Part shown: positions 22,393 to 34,768 of the stretch, in pieces
Position numbering within the stretch: position 1 is the stretch's first letter
How the letters are laid out: every line of letters begins with the position of its first letter
Origin: Pascua guehoae
Lineage: Eukaryota; Basidiomycota; Tremellomycetes; Trichosporonales; Trichosporonaceae
Assembly (NCBI GenBank): GCA_001600415.1
Contig: BCJX01000005.1
Coordinates: 1,792,008 to 1,856,007, forward strand
Direction of reading: 5' to 3'
Length of the DNA stretch: 64,000 nt
The notes under the pieces: generated by a model
The model's input: only the letters and a program-made list of their open reading frames with translations
Database searches by the model: none
What the model was told of the DNA's origin: nothing
Made by a program: the position numbers and the translations under genes

Positions 22393-24940
22393 ATGACGGT
22401 CAGCACCACTCGCGGCCGCCAGCCGTACTTTCGACCACTTGACTTGGGTCCTCATCTAAGCAACAAGGGGACAAGTCGCGACGGAACCAGCGACGGTGTA
22501 GGCTTGGTCAAGGGGGAGACATTCCCATCGGCATTCCTGCCCACTGGGACCTGGCTGCACGATGGTATCGCATTCGTCCTGCCCGATGATTGGGACGCAG
22601 AGACCAAGGACAACATCCGCGCCGATGGCGAGGTTGTCGCCCTTCCTAAGCCAGAGGAGGCTTCAGCTCTCCATCTCGTTGCCGTGGGTGACGACCCCAG
22701 GGGTGCGTGGTCGCTGCAATGGTGTAGTAGGAGCTGACTGGGGTAGGTGCACTCCACAAGGAGGCCAAGATGGACTTTGGGCTTGCGTTCGAGGACGGGT
22801 CGACCATCGCCGTCCCTGTCGAGATTAAGAACTGGTGAGAATGAAGGCACGCGCAGCGCTGATAACAGGTGGGCATATAACGGGATGAGCAAGGGACCCA
22901 TCCGTGCCCCGTTCCACTTCGAGAAGGAGGGTGTGAAGAACAACGCCGTGTCGAGCATCTTCCACCTCCCTGTGCCGCTTCCCATTTCAACCGCTGGGAA
23001 GCGCCTGGTGTCCATCCGCCTTCCGACCGCAGGTAAATGGAACGCCCTCCATGTGTTTGCCATGTCGTATGTTCCTGCGCTGGCTACGCCCCCAGCCGCG
23101 ACTGAAGACAAGATTGTCCCTGCGTACGTCCTCGCAACGCGGCGCTGGGAGGATGTGGGCGATGTACGAGCGCAAGTCGTCGAGGTCGGGGTGGCCAACC
23201 CCGTCAGTGTCAAGTGCCACGCCGACCGCACTGCGTGGATCGACCGCCCAATCAACTTGAGCCTGGCGGGATCGACGTTTGAGACTGTCCGTTCCGCATC
23301 TATCCCGCGTCTCATGCCAGGAGACACGGCTCAGGTCGAGGTGCTCGTCCGCCCAACATCGTCCTCAACAGAGTTTGACGACTCCGTGCTGGAGCTCACT
23401 GTCGATTCACATTCGTGGTCGGTCCCCGTGTCCACCGAGGGCTCCCTGGTGCACGATTTTACCCAGTGGAGGGCCGACGAAGATGTCGAAAAGCACTCTG
23501 CCCCGGCGTGGTTCACCGGTGCGAAGTTTGGCGTGTTCATTCACTGGGGGCTCTACTCCGTGCCCGCGTGGGCTGACTGCGAGGCGGGCAAGTATGCCGA
23601 GTGGTACTGGTTCTGGCAGCACACCAAGGACGTCAACGGACCGGGGACATACAACCACCACCTCAAGACTTACGGTGCCGACTTTGTGTATGACGATTTC
23701 ATTCCGCTCTTCACGGCCGACAAGTTTGACCCATCTGCGTGGGTGGACCTGTTCGCCGATGCTGGCGCCAAGTACTTTGTGTTCACGACCAAGCACCACG
23801 ACGGGTACGCGCTCTTCGACACTGAGCAGACCAGCAACCGCAACTCACTCCTGCTCGGTCCCAAGCGCGACTTTGTTGCCGAGCTCTTTGACGCCTCCAA
23901 AGCGAGGCACCCAGACCTCAAGCTCGGAGCGTACTATTCGATGCCGGAGTGGTACAACCCATTGTATGAACCTTATGGACGCGACGACGGGGTGCTCTCG
24001 TTCTTCGGCGGCCTCGCGCATAACGCCTACCGTCCTGGGGAGACGGAGCCATACACCGGCCACGTCGATGTGGGCGATTACATCCAAGGTCTGCAGGTGC
24101 CACAGCTCCACATCCTGGCAGACAAGTACAAGGCGGACATGATCTGGGGTGATATTGGAATGGCCGTGCGTGTTCCTGTCCTCATTCACCACCGGTTAAG
24201 CTAACTGTTCAGAATGATTCGATTCGCTTTGTGGCCAAGTATTACGCAGCAGCGGCCGCGGAAGGTCGGCAGGTGACAATCAACAACCGCCTCGGCATCG
24301 CTGGCGATTTTGTCACACCTGAGATGGAAACGTTCGATACAGTCCAATCCCAGGTGTGGGAGGCCTGTGCGAGCGTCGACCCATACTCTTTCGGATACAA
24401 TTCTGCCACGAAAGACGACGAATACCGCTCCACAGCAGACTTGGTGCATACGCTCGTTGACATTGTCGCAAAGGTACGTCTGGAGAGCAGTGTGGGTTGA
24501 AAGTTTTGCTAATGTGCCAGGGTGGCAACTTCCTTCTCAACATCGGGCCGTGCGCGGACGGCTCCATAGCAGAACCCATTACACGCCGTCTCGAGGACAT
24601 TGGACGGTGGCTCAAGATCAACGGACGCGCCATCTATAATACGCATCCATATCGCCTTCTGCACGAGGTGCGCACCGAGGACACCCATGTCCAGTTCACG
24701 CGCACCCACAAGGCGCTGTACATCATATCACTCAAAACACCCACCACGCCTCACTTCACCGTTACCGCACCGCTACCCATCCTGCCAAGCGATACTGTGG
24801 CACTTCTCACCGCTACTGGCGATGTGCAAATCCCGTTCTCGTACAAGGACGGTAGTCTGAAGCTAGACTTGTCGCTGGTCAAGCAGGAGGCGCTCGAGGG
24901 CGAGGTTGCGTACGTGTTTGAGATTGTCTATGCGGGATGA
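22393..24940 (+). CDS. Alpha-L-fucosidase, GH29, cytosolic
   Basis: Five exons (22393-22702, 22747-22834, 22869-24165, 24213-24473, 24521-24940) give 791 residues in continuous frame. GH29 enzymes hydrolyse terminal alpha-L-fucose with retention. The catalytic barrel starts near residue 326; FGVFIHWGLYSVPAW (about 350), YFVFTTKHHDGYALF and the nucleophile-region motif DMIWGDIG (about 558) are typical, and GGNFLLNIGP opens exon 5. The N-terminus (MTVSTTRGRQPYF) has no signal peptide, so the enzyme is probably cytosolic. An N-terminal domain of about 320 residues precedes the barrel, and a short beta-rich domain follows it. Flanked by a secreted sialidase-like gene and a sugar porter, it may process imported fucosylated oligosaccharides. 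The family call is firm; substrate and localisation are inferred. Confidence 0.93.
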
Positions 24941-25393
24941 TTTGTGTGCACGCTCTCAATCTATAGACCCGCTTCTGTAGTTCACTGCGTAGGCCCCTAG
25001 ATCGAATCTATGCATCTTGTGTCGTCTGTTCCTCTGACTCCACTTGTCGTAAACCCTCACTGAGGCGAAGGGATAAACGCTCGGTGTACACGTAAATATC
25101 CACAATCGCAGCCACTGCCACTCAGCGACCTTAGTGTTGGCAAGTGATCCCCGCAGCGGGGCTCCATCCAAGGCTGCCTTCCAGCAGTATCCAAAACCCT
25201 TGACTGTCCGTGCAGTGCTCCTCTCATCTCAACACAGGAGCTCTGGTCCCAGATATCAAGAATTTGGTCATATTCGCACAACTTGTCCAGCACTCAAGAG
25301 CCAAGAGCCAAGCCGCGACAATTACATTTAATGTTATTTGTTTACGGTCATACAACGCCATCTGCAGCAGAGTTCTTCTCCCGTGACATCGAC
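24941..25393. other. Convergent 3' spacer, fucosidase / transporter
   Basis: 453 bp between convergent genes; shared terminator region. No gene seen. Confidence 0.6.
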
Positions 25394-27439
25394 CTAACCC
25401 CTCTTCGGCACCGCAGAGACCTCAATGTGCTCTGCTTCCCCAACAGGATTCTTCTCGAGCCGGTCATCCTCATCGTCACCGTCTTCAAAAGCCGTGTTGC
25501 TGTTTCCGCCGGCGGCCTCATCGTGGATGCGGACCTTGGTAAACTTGCGCGCAGGCACCCTGTTGCTGAACAGGATTTCGAGGTCGGCGAAACTGAAGCA
25601 GCCTGTTTCGGGGACGCGGAAGAATGCCCAGATGGTACACAAGATGTTGACGCCCATCCAGAAGAAACCGGCCTTGGCACCCCATGACCTGATGTGTAAG
25701 CCAAAGTAGCCACAATACTGCAAAAGAGCCACTTACCATGCGTCGGGAGCAATCATACGCGGTGTGAGCTGGTTGACGATGGCACCCAAGGCGACGTAGA
25801 CGGCACGACCGAATGCGATGCTTCGCGCACGGAGTCGCGAGGCGGGAAGTTCTGATACAGCCGCATAGGCTTCACGTCAGATGATCACTCGGGAAAAGCA
25901 TCGAAAATGTGGGGTACTCACTAACAGGGCCAATGCTAATGTGGAATAGGAGGTTGAGCATGACCATGAATGCGCCGATTCCTTCAAGGCTTGCGTCGGT
26001 CTTTGGAATGGATCCGAGGATACCAATAAGGCCAAGACACACTGCGAGGGAAACCATACCCCACAGGAGCAGCGGGCGACGGCCAACGTAATTGATGATA
26101 AAGAACTCGATGAAACATCCGACAATGTTCATGGCTGTCACGAGCATGTTGAGGTTGAATGCCCATTCGGTGCTCATGCCCGCGTTCTTGAAGAATGTCG
26201 TCGCGTACGATGTCATGGTCATTCCCGCAAGTTGCTGACAGGTCCAGAGGCACTGCGGTGTTGGAGATGGTTCAAGTGGGGTGGTTGGTCACTCACCAGC
26301 ATGACTTCTGTTCGACGGAGGTTGGAGCCCTGGAACATCTCGCGGAACGAGCCCTTCTTGGCCTCAGCCTTTTCAAGTTCGTTTGTGTGCTTGAGATACG
26401 CGACATAACCATCAATGCTCTTGTCGTCATAGTAGCCCTTGGACGCGATACGTGAGAGAACCTTTTTGGCGTCGTCCAACCTGCCCTGACGCACCAACCA
26501 GTAGGGGCCTGGGATGTGAGTTGCATTCAGATGAAAAACTATAGCCGCCGAGGTACTCACTTTCTGGCGCAAATATGGCGACAAAGAAGAGGGGTACTGG
26601 CCAAACCCACTGCAGAGCATAAGGCATGCGCCAAGACCAGTCGCCTATGGGGTTAGTACAGAATCGCTGCTACCCACGACGGACATACCTGAGATGTCCA
26701 ACGAGGCGCGGGTAACGCCACTGGCGATGAAACCACCACTTCCCCACGCCATGGAGATGAACGAGCCAGCAAGACCACGCAGACGGATGGGACAGATTTC
26801 AGCGGCATAACCGGCGCTAAGCGTCTCTACAAGCAGGTCAGTCCTGTTCACTATGTTGTTCAGTTGCCATGACTCACGGAAGAGTGCCCAGCAAAAGTAG
26901 ACGAGAGCCTCAGCGGCGAGGAGCATTTCAAGGCTCTGAAGGAAGACGAACATGAAGACGACACAAGCAATGAGTGCCATGCCCGCGGCATATGTGCGTT
27001 TTGCACCGAATCTGTCCACTGCCCAACCGACGACAAAAAGGCCGAGGAGGTTACCAGGGAGACCAATGGTGGAAAAAGCCGTCTGCCAGTTGGCCGGGAT
27101 AATCTTGGTCGTCTCGCCGTCCTTTGTAAACTCCTTGCCAAAGCGTGCGAGGAACGCGGGCTGGGCAAAGAATGCGTTGATGATGCTCCCGTCGTACCCT
27201 GTGGCGTGTTAGTTTTTCGACTTGTCCGTGCCAGCCCCGTGTTCCTCACCGTCCATGACACAGCCCATCGAGAGCGCAATACTCCACAGTACCGCGCGCC
27301 AGTGGTGGCGGAATGCTTGGCGGAAGGTGATGGCCTTCTCCTGCCTGATCATCTCGAGACCGTCCGCGAGCAAAACCGGGTCGATGTCCGAGGACAACTC
27401 GACCTGCTGGGCCGTGAGACCGACGTCTTGTCTGCTCAT
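25394..27439 (-). CDS. MFS sugar porter (alpha-glucoside permease-like)
   Basis: Eight exons (27439-27250, 27198-26878, 26826-26689, 26644-26561, 26508-26297, 26252-25922, 25869-25737, 25688-25394) give 567 residues; every junction keeps frame. A plasma-membrane H+/sugar symporter of the MFS sugar porter family, expected to have 12 helices. Diagnostic motifs: GYDGSIINAFFAQPAFLARFG in helix 1 (close to MAL-type permeases), VDRFGAKRTY in loop 2-3, LRGLAGSF, the PESPYWL signature opening the central cytosolic loop, NYVGRRPLLL in loop 8-9, and VPETGCFSF after helix 12. The C-terminal tail is acidic (FEDGDDEDD). It ends tail-to-tail with the fucosidase, so an oligosaccharide or fucoside substrate is plausible but unproven. 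A TATATATA-type box lies 107 bp upstream. Confidence 0.93.
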
Positions 27440-27545
27440 GATGGCTGTGTGAAACTGTGAATGTGTTTAGGAGCTAGGTTGATAGGTAGCCGATGTCAAG
27501 GGTGGGCGGGGTCAGCGTTAAAGTCAGGCAATCCGCTGTCCCCGG

Positions 27546-27555
27546 TATATATATT
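27546..27555 (-). promoter_or_regulatory. TATA-like box of sugar porter
   Basis: TATATATATT about 107 bp upstream of the start codon at 27439, a usual distance for fungal core promoters. Confidence 0.5.
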
Positions 27556-30500
27556 GGGAGCGGTAACCGCCGTCAACCCGTGTGTGATCGTTAGTCAACA
27601 TTGGTTTGGACCCGAGCGAACATGTGTGAAGGCACAGTACGTTAGCGTTGGCCGACATTCCTGCAGCACATGTCCCTGTTCCCCTGTTCTTCGGCCCCAC
27701 ATTGACATCACATGATGCGGGGAGTCGACGCGTTGCTCCTGGTGATGCCCAAATAGCACACACTAGACTTGCCAAGACGGAGGGCACGCCGAAAGACACG
27801 GGCAGGCGGGCGGGCCGGAGAGCATGTTCAGGTACATCCAGGTATTAGCGTTTGTTTCCCCACACATGCACGCAATGTGGGGTGTGCATGCGGAGCACGT
27901 GTTGAGTGTTCATTCTGGGGGATATACGGACTTAGCACCAAGAGTACGACGCCTGGATACTCGGACATAGCTCGTCGTGAACGAATGCACAAAAGTGCTC
28001 GTCGTCGTGCTCCTCGTCATTCGTCCTCTCGGCCACTCACGTTCAGTTCAGACGCTACAATATGGGAACAGCTGACCTCGCCATCACTGACGATCGCTGT
28101 TCTTTCGGCGTCCCAAGCGATGCTCTACAGGGCTCAATGGGAGGATCTGCAAGTGCCGCGAACGGGAAACCACATGGGGATGTCCCCAAACTTCGAACTT
28201 TGGGTCAGAAGAGGAGACGACAAGAGAGATAGATGTCCAATGTGAATATTCACACTGTTTTGCAATGGTCAGATTGCGGCCCATCCCATACATCCTATGC
28301 GACCCCGGCGGTTGAGGCAATTTCATCACTGACATGGAGAACAAATTACCCATGCCGTCTTTAGGAAGAGCGATTTACATTCCAACCATGGCCGCTCGAG
28401 TGTGCAGCAGTCGCCACAATGGGCAAAGGGAGGTATGGGTCGCGTTGGATGTGTTTGTTCCGCTGGGGGGATCAATGAAGATCTGGTCGGACTTGGAGGG
28501 CATTGGTAACCGCTGGACACTCGACAACCGGGGTAATATATCCTCCGTGAGGCTGGTCCATTGTCATGAACCCAAAGATTGCACAGCCCCTAACCCATGC
28601 TGCCCTTTACATGGTGATCTTGGACGACAAACAACCTTTTAGAATCTTTATGTGGCTCATCGCGATGTCCCAATCATCCAAGGTTGCCGAAGTTGACAAA
28701 CGGCCTTTGACAAACAGACTGCTCGATACAAGAGTGAGCTGCGCCTCATTAGACTATAGGGGAAGTGTAGTGTGGAGCTGATCAAGTAGTCTTGAGACAG
28801 AGAGCATGACATTGTATTGAGCGACCGAAGATTTCACTTCTGTGACAGTCGCTTTTGATCGTCTCACCGACCCGGGGAGCTGCAAAGGTTCAATGTGGTG
28901 GGAGGACTGCTCTGTGGTTGATATGCATTGCATAGTGGTCATCACCTCGGTCGAAATTTACACCTGGCTCACGTATTGTAGGTATTCACACCGTTGAACA
29001 CCGCGCCACTGGCAGCAAAATCGCGGGTGGCAAAATACACACCACGGCGCATGTCGAGCCTGCCGGGCGCTCATAGTATGTTTTCCATGCATGCAAAATA
29101 CGCACCACGTTCATGACCCATTGCGGTAGCTTGGCGCACCTGTTAGATGGAGTTGGTGTATCATGTTGCTTGCGTTTATTCCATGTTGAGCAAGTTGTGG
29201 ATGCGAATGGGGCAATGTGGCGCAGATGTTGCACCAATCTTATGCTTGACGGGTGCCACTTTCGACCGTCCCTGACAAGACACCAACGACTTTGAGCAAG
29301 CAACAGGTAGTCAGCGGCCCAGCTACTGCGCATACAGTAATATTCGAGCATGCTATGGCTATTCACAAGCACGACATGTAAATGCAGGGACAGGAGCACA
29401 GCGCTGTTTGTCATCTGGCCAGCGGGGGAGCGCGCCCAACTGCGCCAGGGCCAACCTGGAGAGGAGGATGACCCAAGACGTCCACCTGCGGTGCTGAACC
29501 AGTGGTGCATGATACTCACTAGTACCTCTGTACAAGGAGCGCCATACGCAGGCAACGCGAGGACTTTCAGACATGCATGGCTGGCTTGCACACTGTGCGT
29601 GCATGCGGTGTACTTTGTGGATTTGTTGGAGATGACGAAAGCCAGTCGCGTGGTGCGGAACTATTTTGAAGCGGTCGCAGCTGTCGATCGTGGTTTACCG
29701 CCTACATTCTTTGCACCTGATACGCCTGAACAGTCCTGCTCACCATTCTTCTCAACCACATCCAGGACAATGGCGTTAGGCACCAGCATCTCTGCCCTAT
29801 ACGACTCCACAGCTGGTGAACAACTTAGCCTCCAGACCTCTTGGAGCTTCCTGATGGCGTCGAGATGCCTGACCACGCCACCTGGCCAAGTGATTCATCT
29901 TGGCATGTGGTTCACCTTGGGAATCTGGTGCATCGCCATAGCTGCCTGCTCCCCACGTCACCCTCTTTCGTTTGGGTTGGTGTGCACACCTCGCCCTCGG
30001 GTGAGGAGGGCATCGGTGCCGACTCTATGTGGACAACCCAGATGACGGATGCAGATTGGGACGTATTGACCTCTTGACAGTTGGCGCCAAAACCGCCAGC
30101 CCCGTAGATGGACGGGTCCAGCCATGGTTTGTGATTCCCGACGGTGCGTAGGTACCTCCGTCATCGCCTCGAACGACCATCGCTCGTTGACCATCGTCAT
30201 TCGTGGCCAAGGTGGCAATCCAATCATCTGGAGGACCGTAGGCCTGCATGACGACGGCTCAGCTGCCCGTCCCCATCCCGTTATCATTGTTTCGGGGACT
30301 CCCGAAATATGGTGTGCAGTCCCCGAAACAAGGTGTACCCCACCTCCTCCTGCCCCACAACGCCTCCTTGCTGTCGTTGAGGACCGATGGTATTCCGACA
30401 CTTCGTCAATCATGTCCACTACAGAGCTCGCTAGCTTCTCCATCCGTTGCCCACTAGGCTCCTCACTTACGTACAAACATCACTTCGCTTCCGGTCCACT

Positions 30501-31491
30501 CCACCAGAGTAACTCTCTCTTTCTCTCTGACTGCTTCGCTACCTGAGCTCGTCCATCACTCTCGCCCGCTACATAACATCCGTTACGCGCTATCTGGACC
30601 CTTCTGCCACCAACCAGTTTCCCACTTCCATCGTGATCATCCCTTCATTGCCCCCCGCCTTTGGTAGGCACAGTGTCTTTCCAAGTGACGGACTAGTTTA
30701 CCGCCTGACTCGACTGTCACTTCCACCCCACACCGTTCGTTGCACACAACGTCCTGCATCGTTCGTCTCTCAATCCTTGAATCCCCACCACTTCGCACTC
30801 CCCCTTCTTGGGCCCTGTTCGGCATTGTGCATGCCAGTGAATGTTGATGAGACCCTGTGCCATGTTCTCTTGGACTATGCCCAGACCCAGACCTTCTCGA
30901 CAAGATGTCAGTCCCTTGACATCAGCAATCCCCACAATGATGCGCAATTTCCCATCAGCCTCGTCGATATCAGTCAGCTCACTCAATCACGCTCTCCACC
31001 ATACACTGTACACTGGCGACCGGTTACTGCGGAGCTCACCCGTCGAGACAGGAATGCCAGCAGCAGCGCCATGCTCCGTCCGGTCCGCGGCATGTACAGT
31101 TCACTGTTCGATTACCATTCTCACCACCATGGATTATCAAGATTGCATTCACTCAACGTTGAGGAAAAGTTTGCCATCGTTGCTAGCCTCGTTTAACGGT
31201 CCCCTCGCCATCTCACTGCGCTCGCTAACAACAACAATTTTTACCTGGTGACGTTCAGGAACGCTATACTGGGTACTGGAAGCGCGTGGGGCGCGCTCAG
31301 TTTGTCAAATGCTTTGTCACTGACCTCCACTTGACGCACCCCATGGCCCTGCCGAATGACGTCTTGTGAGCCTCTGCCCACCGTAGTAGATCAGGTAAAA
31401 CTGCTAAACTCCACTGCCGCCGGCAAGGTTGGTGCGTAAGCAAGACGTGATGCGTAACGAGCATGTGGGGCAAACGGGATTCACACCACAA

Positions 31492-31497
31492 TATAAA
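31492..31497 (+). promoter_or_regulatory. TATA box of SDR gene
   Basis: TATAAA 103 bp upstream of the ATG at 31595, followed by a CT-rich leader. Confidence 0.6.
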
Positions 31498-31594
31498 GGT
31501 CCCACAAACAAGAGCACTCGAGCTCTTCGTCTAGGTTCTCTCGAGCGCTCTCATTCCTGCTTCACTTGCTCTCACAGTTCAATCTCTACGCAAA

Positions 31595-33300
31595 ATGACC
31601 AAGTCAATCTTCTTCCTGGGCGGCACTGGTATGTCTTAGCCTGGGGTTGGACCGAGCATACTCTGGTCCCCAACCATCTTTCTGTTCTTAACTAGCACTG
31701 CCTACGGTCGCTAACATCCAGGCTACATTGGCTCTGAGGCCCTCGACAAGATCCTCAAAGTAGCAGGCAACGACGTGTCGGTGACCGTGTATGGCCGTAA
31801 CGGCCCTGTTCTTGAGAAGATTGCCGCACTCGACCCGCGCATCAAGACTGTGCAGGGCACGCTCGAGGACTGTGACAAGCTCGAAAAGCTCGCATCCGAG
31901 CACGATATTACGGTCAATTGTGCCAATGCGGACGGCATCGAGGCGACCAAGGCGATCAACCGCGGTCTGAAGGCGAGGTTTGACAAGACGGGCAAGAAGC
32001 CGATCCTCATCCACACCAGCGGAACTGGCACCCTGTCGGACGTGAGTACGCGCCTAGGTGCAGCAGCACATCCTCTGCCGGATGCCAATCAATCTACTGC
32101 ATCCCCTCCTGTTCCGCTCTTAAACCACTTCCCCCGCTGACGCTCAGAACGCTGCGGGCAACTCTGCCACGGACACGATCTACACCGATGGCCAGCCCGA
32201 GCCCAACGCCAAGCCCCCGCTCCTCCCCATGTCGGCGCTCGCAGACACGGCGTTCCACCGCCCCGTGGACCTTGCTATTGTCGAAGCCGACGAGAAGGGC
32301 TACGTCGACGCGTACATTATCGTCCCCTCGACCATCTATGGTATCGCCGACAACCAGTTTGCGAGCAAGGGCCTCGCCAACCCCCAGTCGGTGCAGATGC
32401 CGCTGCTGTACCGCATCGCGCTTGCGCGCGGCAAGGCGGGCATGGTGGGCGAGGGCAAGAATCTCTGGCCCAACGTGCACATTGCGGATGTTGGTGTGAG
32501 TATTCAAAGTGGGGATCGTGGTGTGCTGTTACGGGCGCGCATCCCGACGATTGGCAGTGAACCAGGTTGATTACCACACTGTCCCTCATGGAGACCATGA
32601 CCACGGGTTATTTCGAGCACATGTGTGTGCCCGTTTCCAGCATCCAGCACACAAACATGAGCATCCATACTTCCCCCCCTGATCTACCCCGCTAACACGC
32701 ACAGGACCTCTTTGCGCTCGTCTACAAGACAGCCACGAGCGGCAGCGGCGGCGACCACGGCGCCAACGGCTACTACTTTGCCGAGAACGGCGAGTACTCG
32801 CTGCGCCAGGCGGCCGAGCAGATCGGCAAGGTGCTCAAGGAAAAGGGGCTCATCCAGAGCGCCGAGCCGGCGACATTGACGCCGGACGAGTTGAAGAAGT
32901 ACACTGGCGGAGTGAGTGTTGCGTCACAGGCGGCTGAGCTGGGTGTTGGCTGGGAGCGAGAACGCCATGGTGCCGGAGATGCGCAGAGTAAAGCTCTGCC
33001 TTACTCGGATTGCCTCCGCAGCATTCGAGGTTTCCATCGCGAGCCAAACCCATCCCAAACACCCAGAATAACCGTCACTAACCCCAGTCCACATACTCTG
33101 GCGGCAACTCGCGCGCCCGCGCGGTCCACTCCAAGGCACTGGGCTGGAAGCCCAAGCACGACAACAACGACTTCCTTGCGAGCTTCAAGGAGGATATCGT
33201 CTGGACGCTCGCGAATGACCGCGGCAAGGACAAGGCCGGCAACTATGTATTTGGTCCTGGGCCGCGTCGTGTCGATGGCGGGTGGGAGCTGCCCGAGTAG
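31595..33300 (+). CDS. NAD(P)-binding epimerase/dehydratase-like (atypical SDR)
   Basis: Five exons (31595-31628, 31722-32041, 32148-32495, 32705-32911, 33088-33300) give 373 residues with all phases consistent. The N-terminus MTKSIFFLGGTGYIGSEAL is a Rossmann dinucleotide-binding motif GGTGYIG, itself split by intron 1. ILIHTSGTG and IIVPSTIYG are the usual beta4/beta5 segments of extended or NmrA-like SDRs. The substrate lid includes NLWPNVHIADVGDLFALVYK. The classical Tyr-x3-Lys pair is not evident, so the activity could be redox, epimerase or regulatory. No signal peptide; probably cytosolic. It converges on another SDR gene at 33735-34634, which is of a different subfamily judging by sequence. 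Confidence 0.88.
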
Positions 33301-33734
33301 AGCGTGTAGGATGTGAATGCAACTGCAGCCTTGTTCCCGGTTTGGTTCGATGGTGGGTGGCACGTCGTCATGGACATTGGGAGGCGGGCGTCAAGAGTCG
33401 AGGAGTGGAGGGGAAGACCGGATTGAACAGTGCAAGAGACGGCTGTGGCAGAGAGATATGTGATATCGGAGAGTGATCAACGGAGGCGTGCCGACGAGGC
33501 GAGAGCGAGCCAAGGCTGTGACGGGTGCTGGGAGAAACCAGTAAGCAGAGATGGAACAGTAGTGGCGCCTACACTACTACCATCCACATCTTGCACGCTG
33601 CCGTTGAGGGTCCGTCGCGGGTCAATGTCGGTGTCCGACCTGGCAGACAAGCACCAGAGCAATGTCTTGGGAGTCGACACGCAGTCCACTATGGGCATAC
33701 GAGGTGGTACCGAGCAACGTTACGCTGCGGCAGA
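33301..33734. other. Convergent 3' spacer between the two SDR genes
   Basis: 434 bp with no supported gene; shared 3' ends. Confidence 0.6.
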
Positions 33735-34634
33735 TCATTCGTCATCAAAGTATGCCCCCCGCCCCAGTTCCTGCAACAACCCTGTTCCCACAGGCTCCCA
33801 TCCATGCACTCTCCGCGTCCTCTCGTTCGAGATAGGGTTATCGAGCGCAATGAGGGTCCCAATGAACCCAAAGTGTTCCTCTGCCTCGGCCGGCGGGATA
33901 TCTTTCACCTCCACGCCAAGTGTATCCGCCACGATGCGTGCAATATCCTTGAGTTTGACCTCGTCGTCGGTGCCGTGCCACGTGCTGAACCCGGGCGTCT
34001 CGACCTCGATGGCGAGGCGGTACAGCGTCGCAATGTCGCTCTCGTGCGCGGCAAGCCACACGTTCTCGCCCCCATTGACCGTCGCAGCAAACCCTGCCCG
34101 CCTGGCGGCGGTGATAATGTGTCTGATAAACCCGCCCACCTCGAGGCCGGGACCATGGACGAGCGGCGCGAGACGGATCACGGCCGTGCGTACACCCTTC
34201 CGGCTCCAGTCCTGAGCACGGACCTCGGACACGACGCGGGGGTGGAGAGGCGTGCCCGTGTCGTCCTCGGTCGCTTGGCGTCCCAGATCCGAGACGATGA
34301 GCGACTCGCCAGAAATGACGAGCACCTTGCCCGTACCCTCGTACACGGCGCCGACGGTGTCGATCACCGCCACCTCGGCGGCGACCGCACGCGCCATGTC
34401 GGTGAGACTGTAGTCGAACGCGGTGTGGATCGTCGCGTCCGCCGACGCGGCGCCGGCGCGGATGGCGGCCAAGTCGGCCATGTCGCCACGGATGAACGAG
34501 GCACCGAGCGCTGTGGCCTTGGCTGCAGACGACTCACTGCGCGCGAGAGCGAGCACAGTGTGTCCATGTGCGAGCAGCTCGCGCGTGACGGCGCTCCCGA
34601 TGAAGCCAGAGGGCGAGGTGATGAAGACCTTCAT
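33735..34634 (-). CDS. NAD-dependent epimerase/dehydratase family protein (SDR)
   Basis: Single exon, 299 residues. MKVFITSPSGFIGSAVTREL carries a variant GxxGxxG (SPSGFIG), followed by the beta2-alpha boundary LALARSESSA and GDMADLAAI, where NAD(P)-dependent extended SDRs place an acidic residue. VLVISGESLI, AVIRLAPLVHG and WLAAHESDIATLYRLAIE match the body of the bacterial and fungal atypical SDR_a5-like subfamily. TWHGTDDEVKLKDIARIVADTLGVEV and GWEPVGTGLLQEL form the C-terminal lobe. The canonical YxxxK is not conserved at the expected place. Intronless, unlike most neighbours, which may point to transfer or retroposition; this is an inference only. Cytosolic; substrate unknown. Confidence 0.88.
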   Translation of the reverse strand: MKVFITSPSGFIGSAVTRELLAHGHTVLALARSESSAAKATALGASFIRGDMADLAAIRAGAASADATIHTAFDYSLTDMARAVAAEVAVIDTVGAVYEGTGKVLVISGESLIVSDLGRQATEDDTGTPLHPRVVSEVRAQDWSRKGVRTAVIRLAPLVHGPGLEVGGFIRHIITAARRAGFAATVNGGENVWLAAHESDIATLYRLAIEVETPGFSTWHGTDDEVKLKDIARIVADTLGVEVKDIPPAEAEEHFGFIGTLIALDNPISNERTRRVHGWEPVGTGLLQELGRGAYFDDE

Positions 34635-34768
34635 GGTTCTATCACTTTGATCTTCCGCAAGCCACTGTCTGGGATATCCTGGAAGCTCAGAAGCAATCCT
34701 TACACGCCGTGGTACCTCGGGACTGGCTCGACGCGATGGCAGTCTCGCAGTAGCAAAAGCAAAAGATG

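Larger units (their letters stand above)
27440..31594. other. 4.1-kb gene-poor region
   Basis: Only the transporter promoter (27440 to about 27560) and the SDR promoter (about 31450-31594) are assignable. Open frames near 28986-30045 and 30633-31196 have no domain, signal or splice continuity. A degraded gene cannot be excluded. Confidence 0.45.

Noticed and set aside
30411..31196. Possible small genes in the gene-poor region
   Set aside because: Short frames without signal peptide, domain or consistent splice sites; codon choice unlike the confirmed genes.
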